Positions 46,328 to 55,059 of a stretch of 64,000 bases of DNA are shown piece by piece. Origin of the DNA: Methanobacteriota archaeon (GTDB taxonomy: Archaea; JAADCQ01; Methanopyri; Methanopyrales; Methanopyraceae); assembly GCA_027064425.1 (NCBI GenBank), contig JAMOPO010000057.1, positions 124,001-188,000 on the forward strand, in the 5' to 3' direction. The notes below the pieces were generated by a model. It saw nothing but the letters and a program-made list of their open reading frames with translations. It was not told where the DNA came from and searched no databases. A program made the translations under genes and the position numbers. Within the stretch, counting starts at the first letter, position 1. Each line of letters begins with the position of its first letter.

Positions 46328-47491
46328 GTGCGCGACCGGGAAGAGGCGGTTAATTACCTGTCGGAGCTCCTGGGCGTTGAGGAGTGGAAGGTCAGGGAGG
46401 CGCTGAAGCGCGGCACGATTCGGCGGGTTAAGCTGTCGTTCCCGGACTTCGAGTACTACCGCCTCGTCAGAGACTTCGGGGGTTACGAGCGGGGCACGCT
46501 GGTCGTTCCCGAGCACGATCTGGTCGTTCGAGGCTTCCCGAAGATCGAGCGGGCCCTGCTGCTCGAGCCGGCGCTGAGGACCCGGTTCGGCGACGGGGGA
46601 CGCGTGGTCGTCGAGGAGAAGATGAACGGGCACAACGTGCGCCTGTTCGAGGTGGAGGGCGAGGTGTACGCCGCGACCCGAGGCGGGCTCATCTGCCCGT
46701 ACACGACGCACCGCGTCCGGGAGCTCTGCGGTGAGGAGCTCCGGAGCTTCCTGGAGGACCATCCCGACACCGTGGTCTGCGCGGAGTTCGTGGGCCGCGA
46801 GAACCCGTACGTGTCCAAGGAGTACCCGGAGGCCCCGGACGTTGGTCTCTTCGTCTTCGACGTCCGCGACCTGGACGGGAGGTTTTGGTCCTTCGAGGAG
46901 AAGCGGGCCGTGGACGAGTACGGACTGGAGCGCGTCCGCTGCTTCGGCGAGTTCAGCGTCGAGGAGGCGGTCGAGGAGGTTCCACGCATCATCCGGGAGC
47001 TGGACCGGGAGGGTCGCGAGGGGGTCGTCATCAAGGACCCGGGTCGGGAGAAGCCCCCGCTGAAGTACACGACCCACTCCGCGCACGTGGAGGAGCTCGA
47101 GTGGGCGTTCACGTTCGCGTTCGATCTGGGTCGCGACTTCGTGCTCACGCGCACCATCCGGGAGGGCTTCCAGTCCTTCGAGTGGGAGGAGGACGAGGAG
47201 GAGCTGGAGCGCCGGGCGGCGGACGTCGGTCGGGCCATCGTGGAGGGGCTGAGGCGCGCGCTGGAGCGGATGAGGGACGGCGGCGGGGCCGTGGAGGAGG
47301 TCCCGCTCACGTTCGCCTCGATGCGGTGGTACCGCAGGTACGAGGAGTTCGTCAAGCATGTCACTGGGGGGACTCACACGCTCGAGATAGTCAGCGAGGA
47401 CGATGATGGTAGGGTTAAGGCCGTGCTGAAGAAAAGGTACGTCAGGACTGAAGATAAGGTCAAAAGCATATTCGAGGAGGGGGTGCTCTAG
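46328..47491 (+). CDS. ATP-dependent RNA ligase, Rnl3 family
   Basis: A 387-residue archaeal RNA ligase (Pab1020/MthRnl type). The adenylation Lys is in EEKMNGHNVRL (KxxG-like KMNG), then AEFVGRENPY, GLFVFDVRD and EGVVIKDPGREKPPLKYTT supply motifs III to V. The C-terminal helical domain mediates dimerisation in relatives, which circularise RNA. Circular C/D RNAs are known in hyperthermophilic archaea. GTG 46328 follows GGGTGGGA. It begins a tight run with the HAD gene, pyrC and ilvB. Confidence 0.92.
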   Translation: MRDREEAVNYLSELLGVEEWKVREALKRGTIRRVKLSFPDFEYYRLVRDFGGYERGTLVVPEHDLVVRGFPKIERALLLEPALRTRFGDGGRVVVEEKMNGHNVRLFEVEGEVYAATRGGLICPYTTHRVRELCGEELRSFLEDHPDTVVCAEFVGRENPYVSKEYPEAPDVGLFVFDVRDLDGRFWSFEEKRAVDEYGLERVRCFGEFSVEEAVEEVPRIIRELDREGREGVVIKDPGREKPPLKYTTHSAHVEELEWAFTFAFDLGRDFVLTRTIREGFQSFEWEEDEEELERRAADVGRAIVEGLRRALERMRDGGGAVEEVPLTFASMRWYRRYEEFVKHVTGGTHTLEIVSEDDDGRVKAVLKKRYVRTEDKVKSIFEEGVL

Positions 47492-47968
47492 GTGGAGATC
47501 GAGATCCCGGGCCGGGGCGCCCTGAGCGTGGAGCACGTGCTGCTGGACTACAACGGGACGATCGCCGTGGGCGGGAGGCTGTCCGAAGAGGTGGCGAGCC
47601 TGCTGCGCGACCTGGCCGAGGAGGTGGACGTGCGGATCCTCTCGGCCGACACGTACGGCACCGTGGATGAGGAGCTGGAGCGACACGACCTGGCGGATGT
47701 GGTGAGCGTGGAGCGGGTCGCGGGGGACGAGCGGTTGAAGAAGGGAGAGGTCGTGCTGGAGCTGGGACCCGACCGGTGCGCGGCCGTCGGCAACGGGGCG
47801 AACGACGAGCTCATGCTGCGGTACGCGGCCCTGGGAATCTGCGTCGTCGGTCCTGAGGGCGCCTACACCGGGACGCTCCTGGCCGCGGACGTGGTGGTGA
47901 CCAGGCCCGAGGACGCGATCAACCTGCTCCTGAACCCGCGCGCACTCAGGGCCACCCTGCGGTGTTGA
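47492..47968 (+). CDS. HAD-family hydrolase (soluble P-type ATPase-like)
   Basis: A 158-residue minimal HAD phosphatase. The Asp nucleophile is in LLDYNGTIA, motif II in ILSADTYG, Lys in RLKKGEV and motif IV in GNGANDELML. There is no cap domain, matching the COG4087 group. GTG 47492 abuts the RNA ligase stop directly. Substrate unknown. Confidence 0.88.
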   Translation: MEIEIPGRGALSVEHVLLDYNGTIAVGGRLSEEVASLLRDLAEEVDVRILSADTYGTVDEELERHDLADVVSVERVAGDERLKKGEVVLELGPDRCAAVGNGANDELMLRYAALGICVVGPEGAYTGTLLAADVVVTRPEDAINLLLNPRALRATLRC

Positions 47969-47971
47969 GCC

Positions 47972-49237
47972 ATGCGGATCCTGCTCGAGGGACGCGTCTA
48001 CCACCGGGGCCGGTTCACGAAGGCCCGGGTCCTGATCGAGAACGGTTGGATCGTGGACGTGTCCCGCTCGGTCGACGAGGAGGTCGACCTGCGGCTGAGG
48101 CTTCGGGACGACGAGGTGGCGCTGCCGGCCCCCGTCGACCTGCACGTGCACTGCCGCGACCCGCACCCGGACTACGAGTACGACTTCCGGACGGAGACCC
48201 TCCGGATGCTCCTCGGCGGCGTCGCCACCGTCGTGGACATGCCGAACACGAGGCCCGCCCCGGTCGACGCCGAGGCGTACCGGGAGAAGGAGGAGGCGGC
48301 CCGGGAGAAGGCGCTGGTTGAGGTCATCGTGTCCGGGGCCGTGAAGGATCGCGGGAACGTCCGGGAGCTGGTCGAGGCCGGGGTGCCGGTGCTCGGCGAG
48401 GCCTTCCTGGCCCCCTCCACCGACGCCCCCGCGCTCGACCCGGCCGAGGTTCCCGGGGTCCTGAGGGCCGCGGGCGACACCCCGGTCCTGTTCCACGCGG
48501 AGCTGGCCGACCTGGTGTCTGAGGACGACGCGAGCGACCTGCTGGAGCACCAGGCGAACCGGCCCCCGGAGGCCGAGGCGACCGCGGTTGGGATGCTGGC
48601 GGGCGCGGTGTCCGCCGTCGGCGGCCGGGCGCACGTGTGCCACGCCACGCTACCCGAGTCCGTGGAGCTGGCGCGGCGGGCCGGGATGACCGTGGAGGTG
48701 ACGCCGCATCACCTGCTCTTCGACACGTTGAAGGCGGACGCGCGGGATCCCACGCTGAAGGTGAACCCGCCGATTCGGGGCCGCCGGCAGCGGCTCGGGC
48801 TGCTCGAGCTGGTGCGCAGGGGTCGGGTGGACGTGCTGGCCTCCGATCACGCCCCTCACCCGGCGACGGAGCGGTTCGAGGAGGCTCCCTCCGGGGTCTC
48901 CTCGGGCGGGCTGCTGCTGCCGGTCGCGCTGACGCTGTACCGGCGGTTCGGCGTGCCGCTGCGCCGGGCGGTGGACATGGTCACCCGGAACCCGGCGAGG
49001 GTGCTCGGTCGGCGGGACCTGGGGGAGCTGGCCCCGGGTCGAAGGGCTCGGATCGTGGTGGTCGAGCTCCGGGAGTTCGAGGTCGACGCCGGGAGGTTCC
49101 TGGAGGAGGGCCGGAAGTTCCCTTATGACGGGTTCCGGATGTACGGGCTGCCCACGCTGCTCGTCCTGGAGGACCGGGTCTACGACCTTAAGGAGTCCAG
49201 GCGGACCGGTGAACCCGTGCTCGTGGAGGGGGAGTGA
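47972..49237 (+). CDS. pyrC: Dihydroorotase
   Basis: A 421-residue amidohydrolase of pyrimidine synthesis. Metal ligands are seen in DLHVHCRDP, LFHAEL, VCHATLPES and ASDHAPHP. Substrate-binding VVDMPNTRPAP is typical of class I dihydroorotases. ATG 47972 lies three bases after the HAD stop. The C-terminal MYGLPTLLVLEDRVYD is the usual small beta domain. Confidence 0.94.
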   Translation: MRILLEGRVYHRGRFTKARVLIENGWIVDVSRSVDEEVDLRLRLRDDEVALPAPVDLHVHCRDPHPDYEYDFRTETLRMLLGGVATVVDMPNTRPAPVDAEAYREKEEAAREKALVEVIVSGAVKDRGNVRELVEAGVPVLGEAFLAPSTDAPALDPAEVPGVLRAAGDTPVLFHAELADLVSEDDASDLLEHQANRPPEAEATAVGMLAGAVSAVGGRAHVCHATLPESVELARRAGMTVEVTPHHLLFDTLKADARDPTLKVNPPIRGRRQRLGLLELVRRGRVDVLASDHAPHPATERFEEAPSGVSSGGLLLPVALTLYRRFGVPLRRAVDMVTRNPARVLGRRDLGELAPGRRARIVVVELREFEVDAGRFLEEGRKFPYDGFRMYGLPTLLVLEDRVYDLKESRRTGEPVLVEGE

Positions 49238-49238
49238 G

Positions 49239-50927
49239 TTGCCCACGGGCGCCCGGCTGATCGTGGAGTGCCTCAAGGAGGAGGGAGTGAGGCACATCTT
49301 CGGGTACCCGGGCGGGGCCGTGCTGCCGATTTACGACGAGATCTACGACGAGGCGGCCATCGAACACATCCTGGTCCGGCACGAGCAGGGCGCGGCCCAC
49401 GCCGCGGACGGGTACGCCCGGGTTAAGGGCGAGCCCGGGGTCTGCATGGCCACCTCGGGTCCCGGCGCCACGAACCTCGTGACCGGCGTCGCGACGGCGT
49501 ACATGGACTCCTCCCCGGTGATCGCGATCACGGGCCAGGTGCCCACGGAGATGGTCGGTCGGGACGCGTTCCAGGAGGTCGACGCCGTGGGCGTGTTCAT
49601 GCCGATCACGAAGCACAACTATCAGATCCGGAAACCGGAGGAGATCCCGAAGGTCGTCCGGGAGGCGTTCAAGGTCGCGACCACGGGCCGGCCGGGTCCC
49701 GTGCACATCGACGTGCCGAAGGACGTGCAGGAGGCGGAGGTCGAGGCCGAGATCCCGCGCCGGGTCGAGGTGGAGGGGCTGAACGTCGTCAAGCGAGGTC
49801 ACCCGCGCCAGATCAAGCGCGCGGCCGAGCTCCTCGCCGAGGCGGAGCGCCCGGTGATCCTGGCGGGCGGCGGGTGCATCCTCTCCAACGCGACCCGGGA
49901 GCTGGTGGAGCTCGCCGAGCTGCTGGGCGCCCCCGTCGCCACCACCCTGATGGGCAAGGGCGCGTTCCCGGAGGACCACCCGCTGGCCCTCGGCCTGGCC
50001 GGCATGCACGGGACCAAGGCCGCCAACTACGCCCTCACCGAGTGCGACGTGCTCCTGGCCGTCGGCTGCCGCTTCTCCGACCGAACCACCGGTGACCCCT
50101 CCGCCTTCGCGCCGAACGCTAAGATCATCCACATCGACATCGACCCGGCGGAGATCGGAAAGAACATCCCGGTGGACGTGCCCATCGTCGGCGACGCCAA
50201 GCTCGTGCTGCGCGACCTCATCAAGGAGCTGAAGCGACGCAAGTACCTCCGCGAGCGGAAGCGCTGGGGCGACCGGATCCGGGAACTTAAGGAGGAGGTG
50301 GAGCTGCCACCGGAGCCCACCGAGTCCGAGGAGCGCGTGCACCCGAAGGAGCTCGTCCGCGTCCTCCACGAGGTGCTCAAGGACCGGGACTTCATCGTCG
50401 TCACCGACGTCGGTCAGAACCAGATGTGGATGGCCCGCTACTTCCCCATCGAAGAGCCGCGCCAGTTCATCTCCTCGGGCGGGCTAGGCACCATGGGATT
50501 CGGCCTGCCGGCCGCGATGGGCGCCAAGGTGGCCGCGCCCGAGAAGACCGTGGTCGCCGTGGTCGGGGACGGCGGCTTCCTGATGACCGCGCAGGAGCTG
50601 GCGACCGCCGTGGATAACGACATCGAGGTGAAGGTTTTCGTCATGGACAACCGCCGGCTCGGCATGGTGGCCCAGTGGCAAAAGCTGTTCTACGACGAGC
50701 GGCTGTCGGAGTCCGAGCTGGACGAGCGCACGGACATCGTCAAGCTGACCGAGGCGTACGGCGCGACCGGTATCGCCGTCGAGGACCCGGCGGACCTGGA
50801 GTCGGCCGTCGAGGAGGCGCTGGAGACGCCGGGCACCGTCGTCGTGGACGTGTTCGTCGACCCGGAGGAGATCATCCCGATGGTGCCGCCCGGCGGCGAG
50901 CTCCGCGACATCCTCGGGGAAGAATGA
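49239..50927 (+). CDS. ilvB: Acetolactate synthase large subunit
   Basis: A 562-residue ThDP enzyme of branched-chain amino acid synthesis. The catalytic Glu is in LVRHEQGAAHAADGYAR, the FAD region around GMHGTKAANYAL, and the ThDP/Mg motif runs GDGGFLMTAQELATAVDNDI. TTG 49239 follows GGAGGGGGAG just after the pyrC stop. The small subunit gene lies separately at 61.5 kb, an unusual split compared with many methanogens. Confidence 0.94.
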   Translation: MPTGARLIVECLKEEGVRHIFGYPGGAVLPIYDEIYDEAAIEHILVRHEQGAAHAADGYARVKGEPGVCMATSGPGATNLVTGVATAYMDSSPVIAITGQVPTEMVGRDAFQEVDAVGVFMPITKHNYQIRKPEEIPKVVREAFKVATTGRPGPVHIDVPKDVQEAEVEAEIPRRVEVEGLNVVKRGHPRQIKRAAELLAEAERPVILAGGGCILSNATRELVELAELLGAPVATTLMGKGAFPEDHPLALGLAGMHGTKAANYALTECDVLLAVGCRFSDRTTGDPSAFAPNAKIIHIDIDPAEIGKNIPVDVPIVGDAKLVLRDLIKELKRRKYLRERKRWGDRIRELKEEVELPPEPTESEERVHPKELVRVLHEVLKDRDFIVVTDVGQNQMWMARYFPIEEPRQFISSGGLGTMGFGLPAAMGAKVAAPEKTVVAVVGDGGFLMTAQELATAVDNDIEVKVFVMDNRRLGMVAQWQKLFYDERLSESELDERTDIVKLTEAYGATGIAVEDPADLESAVEEALETPGTVVVDVFVDPEEIIPMVPPGGELRDILGEE

Positions 50928-50957
50928 GCGGAAAAAAGAAAAGGGGCGGAGAGGGGC

Positions 50958-51092
50958 TCAGGGCCTGGAGCCCGCCTCAACCACCCGCGGGACCAGGAGG
51001 GCCGTGCACATCTCGGGCATCTCTTCCTCCTCGTTCTCGACCTCCAGGTGGTCGTCACCCGCCAGGGCCCAGACCACGTGCCCGAGGTTCAT
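50958..51092 (-). CDS. Possible 44-residue small protein
   Basis: A short minus-strand frame starting ATG 51092 (MNLGHVVWALAGDD) after a G-rich stretch and ending TGA 50958. The composition (acidic centre, hydrophobic ends) looks protein-like, and its convergent placement after ilvB is plausible. No family recognised. The rest of the 341-base interval 50928-51268 holds A-rich sequence at 51123-51138 and the promoter of the rubrerythrin-like gene. Confidence 0.35.
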   Translation of the reverse strand: MNLGHVVWALAGDDHLEVENEEEEMPEMCTALLVPRVVEAGSRP

Positions 51093-51209
51093 CGGGGCCG
51101 CCCCCACCCAACCCCACCACCCAAAAGGTCGGTAAAAAAGACGGCGCGTTAAAACCGGGCTGTCGAGTTCTCGGACCGTGACCTTGGTTCACGGAATGGG
51201 CACCCATTG

Positions 51210-51225
51210 TTCGATCGGATTCGAA
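51210..51225 (+). promoter_or_regulatory. TTCG-N8-CGAA box before rubrerythrin-like gene
   Basis: Reads TTCG, ATCGGATT, CGAA, then AAGGC and a TATA-like TAAAAG at 51231-51236, about 35 bases before the ATG. The same box plus TATA-like layout occurs before the cooS operon and near thrS. The half-site spacing equals that I recall for the methanogen regulator MsvR. Confidence 0.55.
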
Positions 51226-51268
51226 AAGGCTAAAAGACCCGTCCCGGCCGGGTCCAGGGGGTTCGAGC

Positions 51269-51661
51269 ATGGAGTTCGAGGAGTACCTGGAGGAGTGGTT
51301 CAAGGGTGAGACCACCGAGGTGGGCATCTACATGGCGATGGCCATCGTCGCACGAGAGCAGGGGTACCCGGACGTCGCCGAGCTGCTGGAGCAGGTGGCC
51401 ATGGACGAGGCGCGGCACGCGGCCGCCGCAGCGCTGATCGCCGGCAAGGTCGAGAACAGCCTGGACGGGCTCATCGAGAAGCTCGAGGAGATGATTGAAG
51501 GGGAGAAGCAGGCCTACGAGACGCGGATGGACGAGGCCGACCACCACTCGGACGAGCTGGACGACGAGGTGATCACCCTGCTGAAGGCCACCGCCTACGA
51601 CGAGAAGCACCACAGGAAGATGCTTAAGGCGGCGCTGAAGCGGCTCAAGGAGGAGGCCTAA
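51269..51661 (+). CDS. Rubrerythrin-like ferritin-superfamily diiron protein
   Basis: A 130-residue four-helix protein. Diiron ligands are suggested by the first-helix ETTEVGIYMAMA, EQVAMDEARHAAAA and C-terminal YDEKHHRKML. There is no rubredoxin domain. The family commonly reduces hydrogen peroxide or stores iron, so an oxidative-stress role is likely. ATG 51269. It is preceded by a candidate redox-regulator box shared with the cooS operon. Confidence 0.82.
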   Translation: MEFEEYLEEWFKGETTEVGIYMAMAIVAREQGYPDVAELLEQVAMDEARHAAAAALIAGKVENSLDGLIEKLEEMIEGEKQAYETRMDEADHHSDELDDEVITLLKATAYDEKHHRKMLKAALKRLKEEA

Positions 51662-51681
51662 CGCCCCCCTCCCCCGCCGGA

Positions 51682-51704
51682 ATCGTTACGATCATCGAAA
51701 CGAT
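51682..51704. repeat. 23-bp imperfect palindrome, copy 4 (after rubrerythrin-like gene)
   Basis: Left arm ATCGTTACGA, centre TCA, right arm TCGAAACGAT; nine of ten arm positions pair. It begins 20 bases after the stop codon and lies about 100 bases before the next gene. The rest of the 145-base gap holds nothing else I can name. Confidence 0.8.
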
Positions 51705-51806
51705 GGGGCGCCGCGCCCACCCGGGCGAGGCGTTCAAGGGCTCCAACCCGACCGTGAGCACCGGAGACCCCGCCGGAACCGGGTCCCACCGAGAGCACCG
51801 CGGGTC

Positions 51807-52571
51807 GTGAGCCGGTTGCGCTTCGCCGTCCTCTACTCTCACCCGTTCGGCGAGAGAATGTTGGCCAACCTGCTGAACGAGCCGGGCCACTGTCGGGCCT
51901 GCGGGCCCGCGTGCGATGGATGCAAGTACGGTGCGTACTCGCTCGCCGACTCCCTGGTTACCGCGGAGGAGCTACCCAAGCCGGAGGAGCTACCCCCGAT
52001 GATCGAGGATCCAGGGGACTACCTCCCAAGACTACCGCCCGTCGACGTGCTGGTGGCGGTCGGACTGCACCCCGACCTCCTGATCGCGCTACCCGAGTCG
52101 TACGACGTCCGCTCCCTGATCGTTCCGGTCGAGGAGCCCGACTGGATGGACCCGTGGACGGAGAGGAAGCTTCGCGAAGCGTGCGAGGAGAGCAACGTGG
52201 AGCTCACGGTGGCGAGACCGGGGTGCGACCTGGAGCCACCCGGCCCCGTGACCGAGAGGTTCTGCAGGGCGGGCCTGATCGGCAGGCCTAAGCTGTCCCT
52301 GAGGGTGGAGGACGGCGTCGTAGTTGAGGCCCGGGTGGTGAGGTCGGCGCCGTGCGGCTGCACGTGGTTCGTGGCCAAGCGGCTGGTGGGCGTGGACGCG
52401 GAGCCGGGGGAGGTGAAGGCCGCCGTGTCCGAGGCGCACCACTCCTACCCGTGCACGGCCTCGATGAAGGTCGACGAGCGCGTCGGGGACACCCTGCTCC
52501 ACGCGGCGGGCTGGCTGCACGTGAGGGCCGCCCTTCGGGCGCTGGAGGAGGCGGTAGGGGGCGGCGAGTGA
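51807..52571 (+). CDS. DUF166-family archaeal protein
   Basis: A 254-residue protein of the DUF166 family, sometimes labelled thymidylate-synthase-related without proof. An N-terminal Cys cluster CRACGPACDGCKYG and later RSAPCGCTWFVAKRL are typical; cluster or metal binding is likely. The HHSYPCTASMKVD end segment is also conserved-looking. GTG 51807; TTG 51816 would start at the first strand. It stands between the rubrerythrin-like and CODH genes. Confidence 0.82.
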   Translation: MSRLRFAVLYSHPFGERMLANLLNEPGHCRACGPACDGCKYGAYSLADSLVTAEELPKPEELPPMIEDPGDYLPRLPPVDVLVAVGLHPDLLIALPESYDVRSLIVPVEEPDWMDPWTERKLREACEESNVELTVARPGCDLEPPGPVTERFCRAGLIGRPKLSLRVEDGVVVEARVVRSAPCGCTWFVAKRLVGVDAEPGEVKAAVSEAHHSYPCTASMKVDERVGDTLLHAAGWLHVRAALRALEEAVGGGE

Positions 52572-52579
52572 AGACGTCC

Positions 52580-53005
52580 TCAGTCGCCGAGCACTCGCTC
52601 CAGCACCTCCCGGAACAGCCTCCACCTCCTCCCCCGGAGCCCGTACTCCCGGCGCACGTCGGCCTCGATGTCCTTGGCCTCGTAGCCGGCCGGGCGGTAC
52701 GTGGAGACCAAATCGCCGTCGCGGCGCCCCGGCTTCAGCCTGATCTCGCCGCGACGTAGGAGGTCGTGGATGGCCTCCTTCACGTCCACGGAGAAGTACG
52801 GCGCCCTGAGCAGCATGCAGTACCCGTACTCGGTCCCCGTCAGCGGCCGGCCCGTCTCGCGCTCGAACTCCTCGTCGATCGAGTAGATCACGCGGAACAG
52901 GGATCGCTGGTCGATACCGGGCCGGAGCGCCACGAGGTACTTCACCAGCGGTCTCAGGTCCGCGTCCGTCGGCTCGACCGTGTGACATCTGCACCGGGCG
53001 TGCAA
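52580..53005 (-). CDS. SocA/Panacea-like small protein
   Basis: A 141-residue protein of uncertain function. The pattern SLFRVIYSIDEEFERETGRPLTG...LRAPYFSVDVKEAIHDLLRRGEI resembles the SocA-like (Panacea) fold found in antitoxins and phage proteins. TTG 53005 follows GGGGTG at eight bases; ATG 53077 would add a Cys-rich 24-residue leader covering the promoter. It is divergent from the cooS operon, and the TTCG-N8-CGAA box lies between its TATA and start. No toxin neighbour is seen. Confidence 0.55.
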   Translation of the reverse strand: MHARCRCHTVEPTDADLRPLVKYLVALRPGIDQRSLFRVIYSIDEEFERETGRPLTGTEYGYCMLLRAPYFSVDVKEAIHDLLRRGEIRLKPGRRDGDLVSTYRPAGYEAKDIEADVRREYGLRGRRWRLFREVLERVLGD

Positions 53006-53037
53006 GGTCGCGCCACCCCATCGGCCGAGATCTCCCG

Positions 53038-53053
53038 TTCGATGAAATTCGAA
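53038..53053 (+). promoter_or_regulatory. TTCG-N8-CGAA box before the cooS operon
   Basis: Reads TTCG, ATGAAATT, CGAA, followed four bases later by the TATA element. It would be in position to compete with TFB at the cooS promoter. The last gene of the operon encodes an MsvR-like ArsR-V4R regulator, a candidate ligand of this box. Confidence 0.6.
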
Positions 53054-53057
53054 AACG

Positions 53058-53063
53058 TTATAA
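53058..53063. promoter_or_regulatory. Symmetric TATA element TTATAA of the cooS promoter
   Basis: The self-complementary TTATAA lies 61 bases before the cooS ATG and 53 bases before the divergent SocA-like start. It is the only A/T-only hexamer in the interval and can serve both directions. Confidence 0.55.
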
Positions 53064-53124
53064 TGGTACGCGGGCATGGTCGAGACTGGTCGAACGTTCG
53101 GTTGGATGCGAACGGGGGATGGGC

Positions 53125-55026
53125 ATGTCGGGAGAGTGCCCGTACGCGGACGAGGCCGTCCGTGAGCTGGTCGAGCACGCCAAGAAGCTCAACGAGGAGA
53201 TGCCGGAGATCGAGACCCCGCACATCCGGTGGCCCGTTCAGTTCCCGAAGTGCCCGTACGGTAAGCAGGGCGTGTGGTGCAACATCTGCGCGAACGGGCC
53301 CTGCAGGATCACCGAGAAGACGCCGCGCGGCGTGTGCGGAGCCACGGCGGACGTGATCGTGGCCCGTAACTTCCTCCGGCACGTGGCCGCGGGGGCCGCG
53401 TGCTACGTTCACTGCCTGGAGAACGCCGCCCGGGCCCTGAAGTCCGTGGCGGATGAGGAGTCACCGTACGAGATCGCGGACGAGCGCGCCCTGCGGCACG
53501 CAGCCGAGGTCTACGGGCTGGACGCCTCGGGCAAGCCGGAGGACGTGGCGGAGGAGATCGCGGACTTCATCCTAGAGGACATTTACCGGCCGCGGCACGA
53601 GGAGTCGGAGGTGTTCAAGGCGGTCGTGCCGGACTGGCGAGTCGAGATGTACGAGGAGCTCGGTCTCGTCCCGGGCGGCGCGAAGTCCGAGATTCACGAC
53701 GCGCTGGTCAAGACGAGCACGAACCTGAACTCCGACCCGGAGGACATGCTCCTGCACGTGCTCCGGCTGGGCCTGATCACCGGACCCGTCTCCCTGTTCG
53801 GCGTGGAGACAATCAACGACATCCTGTTCGGGAGTCCGAGGATCACGGAGACGGAGGGCGGCCCGGGGATCCTGGACCCGGACTACGTGAACATTATGGT
53901 CACCGGGCACCAGATGCCGCTGCTCAAGCACCTCATGGACGCGGCCGAGCGGCTGGAGGACGAGGCCAAGAGGGCCGGGGCCAAGGGCATCCGGATCATC
54001 GGGGCGACGTGCGTCGGCGACGACTTCGAGGCCCGCGCGGAGCACCTGCCGGACACGTACGCGGGGTTCGCGGGCAACAACTTCGCGACCGAGGCGCTGG
54101 CCGCGACGGGTCTCGTGGACGCGATCGTCAGCGAGTTCAACTGCACGTTCCCGGGCCTGAAGTTCTACGGTGAGAACGTCGAGCTGATCGCCGTGGACGA
54201 CGTGGCCAAGGTGTGGGGAGCGGAGCTGATTCAGTGGGACCCGGAGCGCGCTGAGGAGGTGGCCGAGGAGGCCGTCAGAAGGGCCATCGAGGCGTTCAAG
54301 GAGCGCCGCTCGAAGCATGAGGATCGGATCATGCGGCCCGAGCACAGGCACGAGAACGTGGTGGGCTTCGGCTACTTCTCGATCGAGGACGCGGTCGGCT
54401 GGGAGAAGGTGCTCGAGCTGATCGAGGAGGGCACCATCCGAGGCGTCTGCGCGATCGTGGGCTGCACGAACCTGGCCAGCGGCGGTCACAACGTGCCGGC
54501 CGCCACCCTGGCGAAGGAGATGATCAAGCGGGACATCCTCGTCCTCGGAGCCGGGTGCGTGAACGGAGCGCTGGCCAACGCCGGCCTGTTCAACCCCGAG
54601 GCGGCCGAGCTCGCCGGCGAGAACCTCCGGAAGGTCTGCGAGGAGCTCGGCATCCCACCGGTGCTCCACTACGGGCCGTGCCTGGCGATCGGTAAGATCG
54701 AGCACCTGCTCTTCGAGATCGCCGAGATCCTGCGGGAGAAGACCGGCGAGGAGGTCGATATCCCGGACATCCCGGCCGTCGCGAGCGCGCCGCAGTGGCT
54801 CGAGGAGCAGGCGCTGGCGGACGCGTCCTCGGCCCTAGCGCTGGGCATCACGCTGCACGTGAGCCCGGTGCCGCCCGTGACCGGCAGCAAGGTGGTCACC
54901 AAGACGCTGCTCGAGGACCTGCCGGAGCTGACCGGCGGCGAGCTGATCATCGAGACGGACATGGAGAAGGCCGCCGAGATCCTGGCCGAGAAGATCGAAG
55001 AGAAGCGGAAGCGCTTGGGTATCTGA
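53125..55026 (+). CDS. cooS: Divergent Ni-Fe carbon monoxide dehydrogenase catalytic subunit (CooS)
   Basis: A 633-residue homologue of monofunctional CODH. The C-cluster ligands are all present: H262, C296, C340, C447, C478, C519. The B-cluster Cys are C52, C55, C60 and C71. However, of the two D-cluster Cys expected, only C43 remains; the second position is W51. The acid-base His in the AAH motif is Cys (AAC at 91-93), and the conserved Lys near the C-terminus is Gln (Q562, in PQWLEEQAL). These alignments use recalled CODH-II numbering. The fold and metal site look intact, but electron exit and proton handling should differ. ATG 53125 follows GGGGGAT; ATG 53119 is possible. First gene of a six-gene run. 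Confidence 0.9.
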   Translation: MSGECPYADEAVRELVEHAKKLNEEMPEIETPHIRWPVQFPKCPYGKQGVWCNICANGPCRITEKTPRGVCGATADVIVARNFLRHVAAGAACYVHCLENAARALKSVADEESPYEIADERALRHAAEVYGLDASGKPEDVAEEIADFILEDIYRPRHEESEVFKAVVPDWRVEMYEELGLVPGGAKSEIHDALVKTSTNLNSDPEDMLLHVLRLGLITGPVSLFGVETINDILFGSPRITETEGGPGILDPDYVNIMVTGHQMPLLKHLMDAAERLEDEAKRAGAKGIRIIGATCVGDDFEARAEHLPDTYAGFAGNNFATEALAATGLVDAIVSEFNCTFPGLKFYGENVELIAVDDVAKVWGAELIQWDPERAEEVAEEAVRRAIEAFKERRSKHEDRIMRPEHRHENVVGFGYFSIEDAVGWEKVLELIEEGTIRGVCAIVGCTNLASGGHNVPAATLAKEMIKRDILVLGAGCVNGALANAGLFNPEAAELAGENLRKVCEELGIPPVLHYGPCLAIGKIEHLLFEIAEILREKTGEEVDIPDIPAVASAPQWLEEQALADASSALALGITLHVSPVPPVTGSKVVTKTLLEDLPELTGGELIIETDMEKAAEILAEKIEEKRKRLGI

Positions 55027-55059
55027 TTCTCACCAATCTTTTCCGGGCAGGTGACTCTC

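Noticed and set aside
46280-48643. A 1511-residue version of the minus-strand membrane protein
   Set aside because: The upstream extension is antisense to the well-supported RNA ligase, HAD and pyrC genes and shows no protein-like character; long antisense frames are common in GC-rich DNA.
52580-53005. Toxin-antitoxin pair around the SocA-like gene
   Set aside because: No small toxin-like partner lies next to it; its neighbours are DUF166 and cooS.
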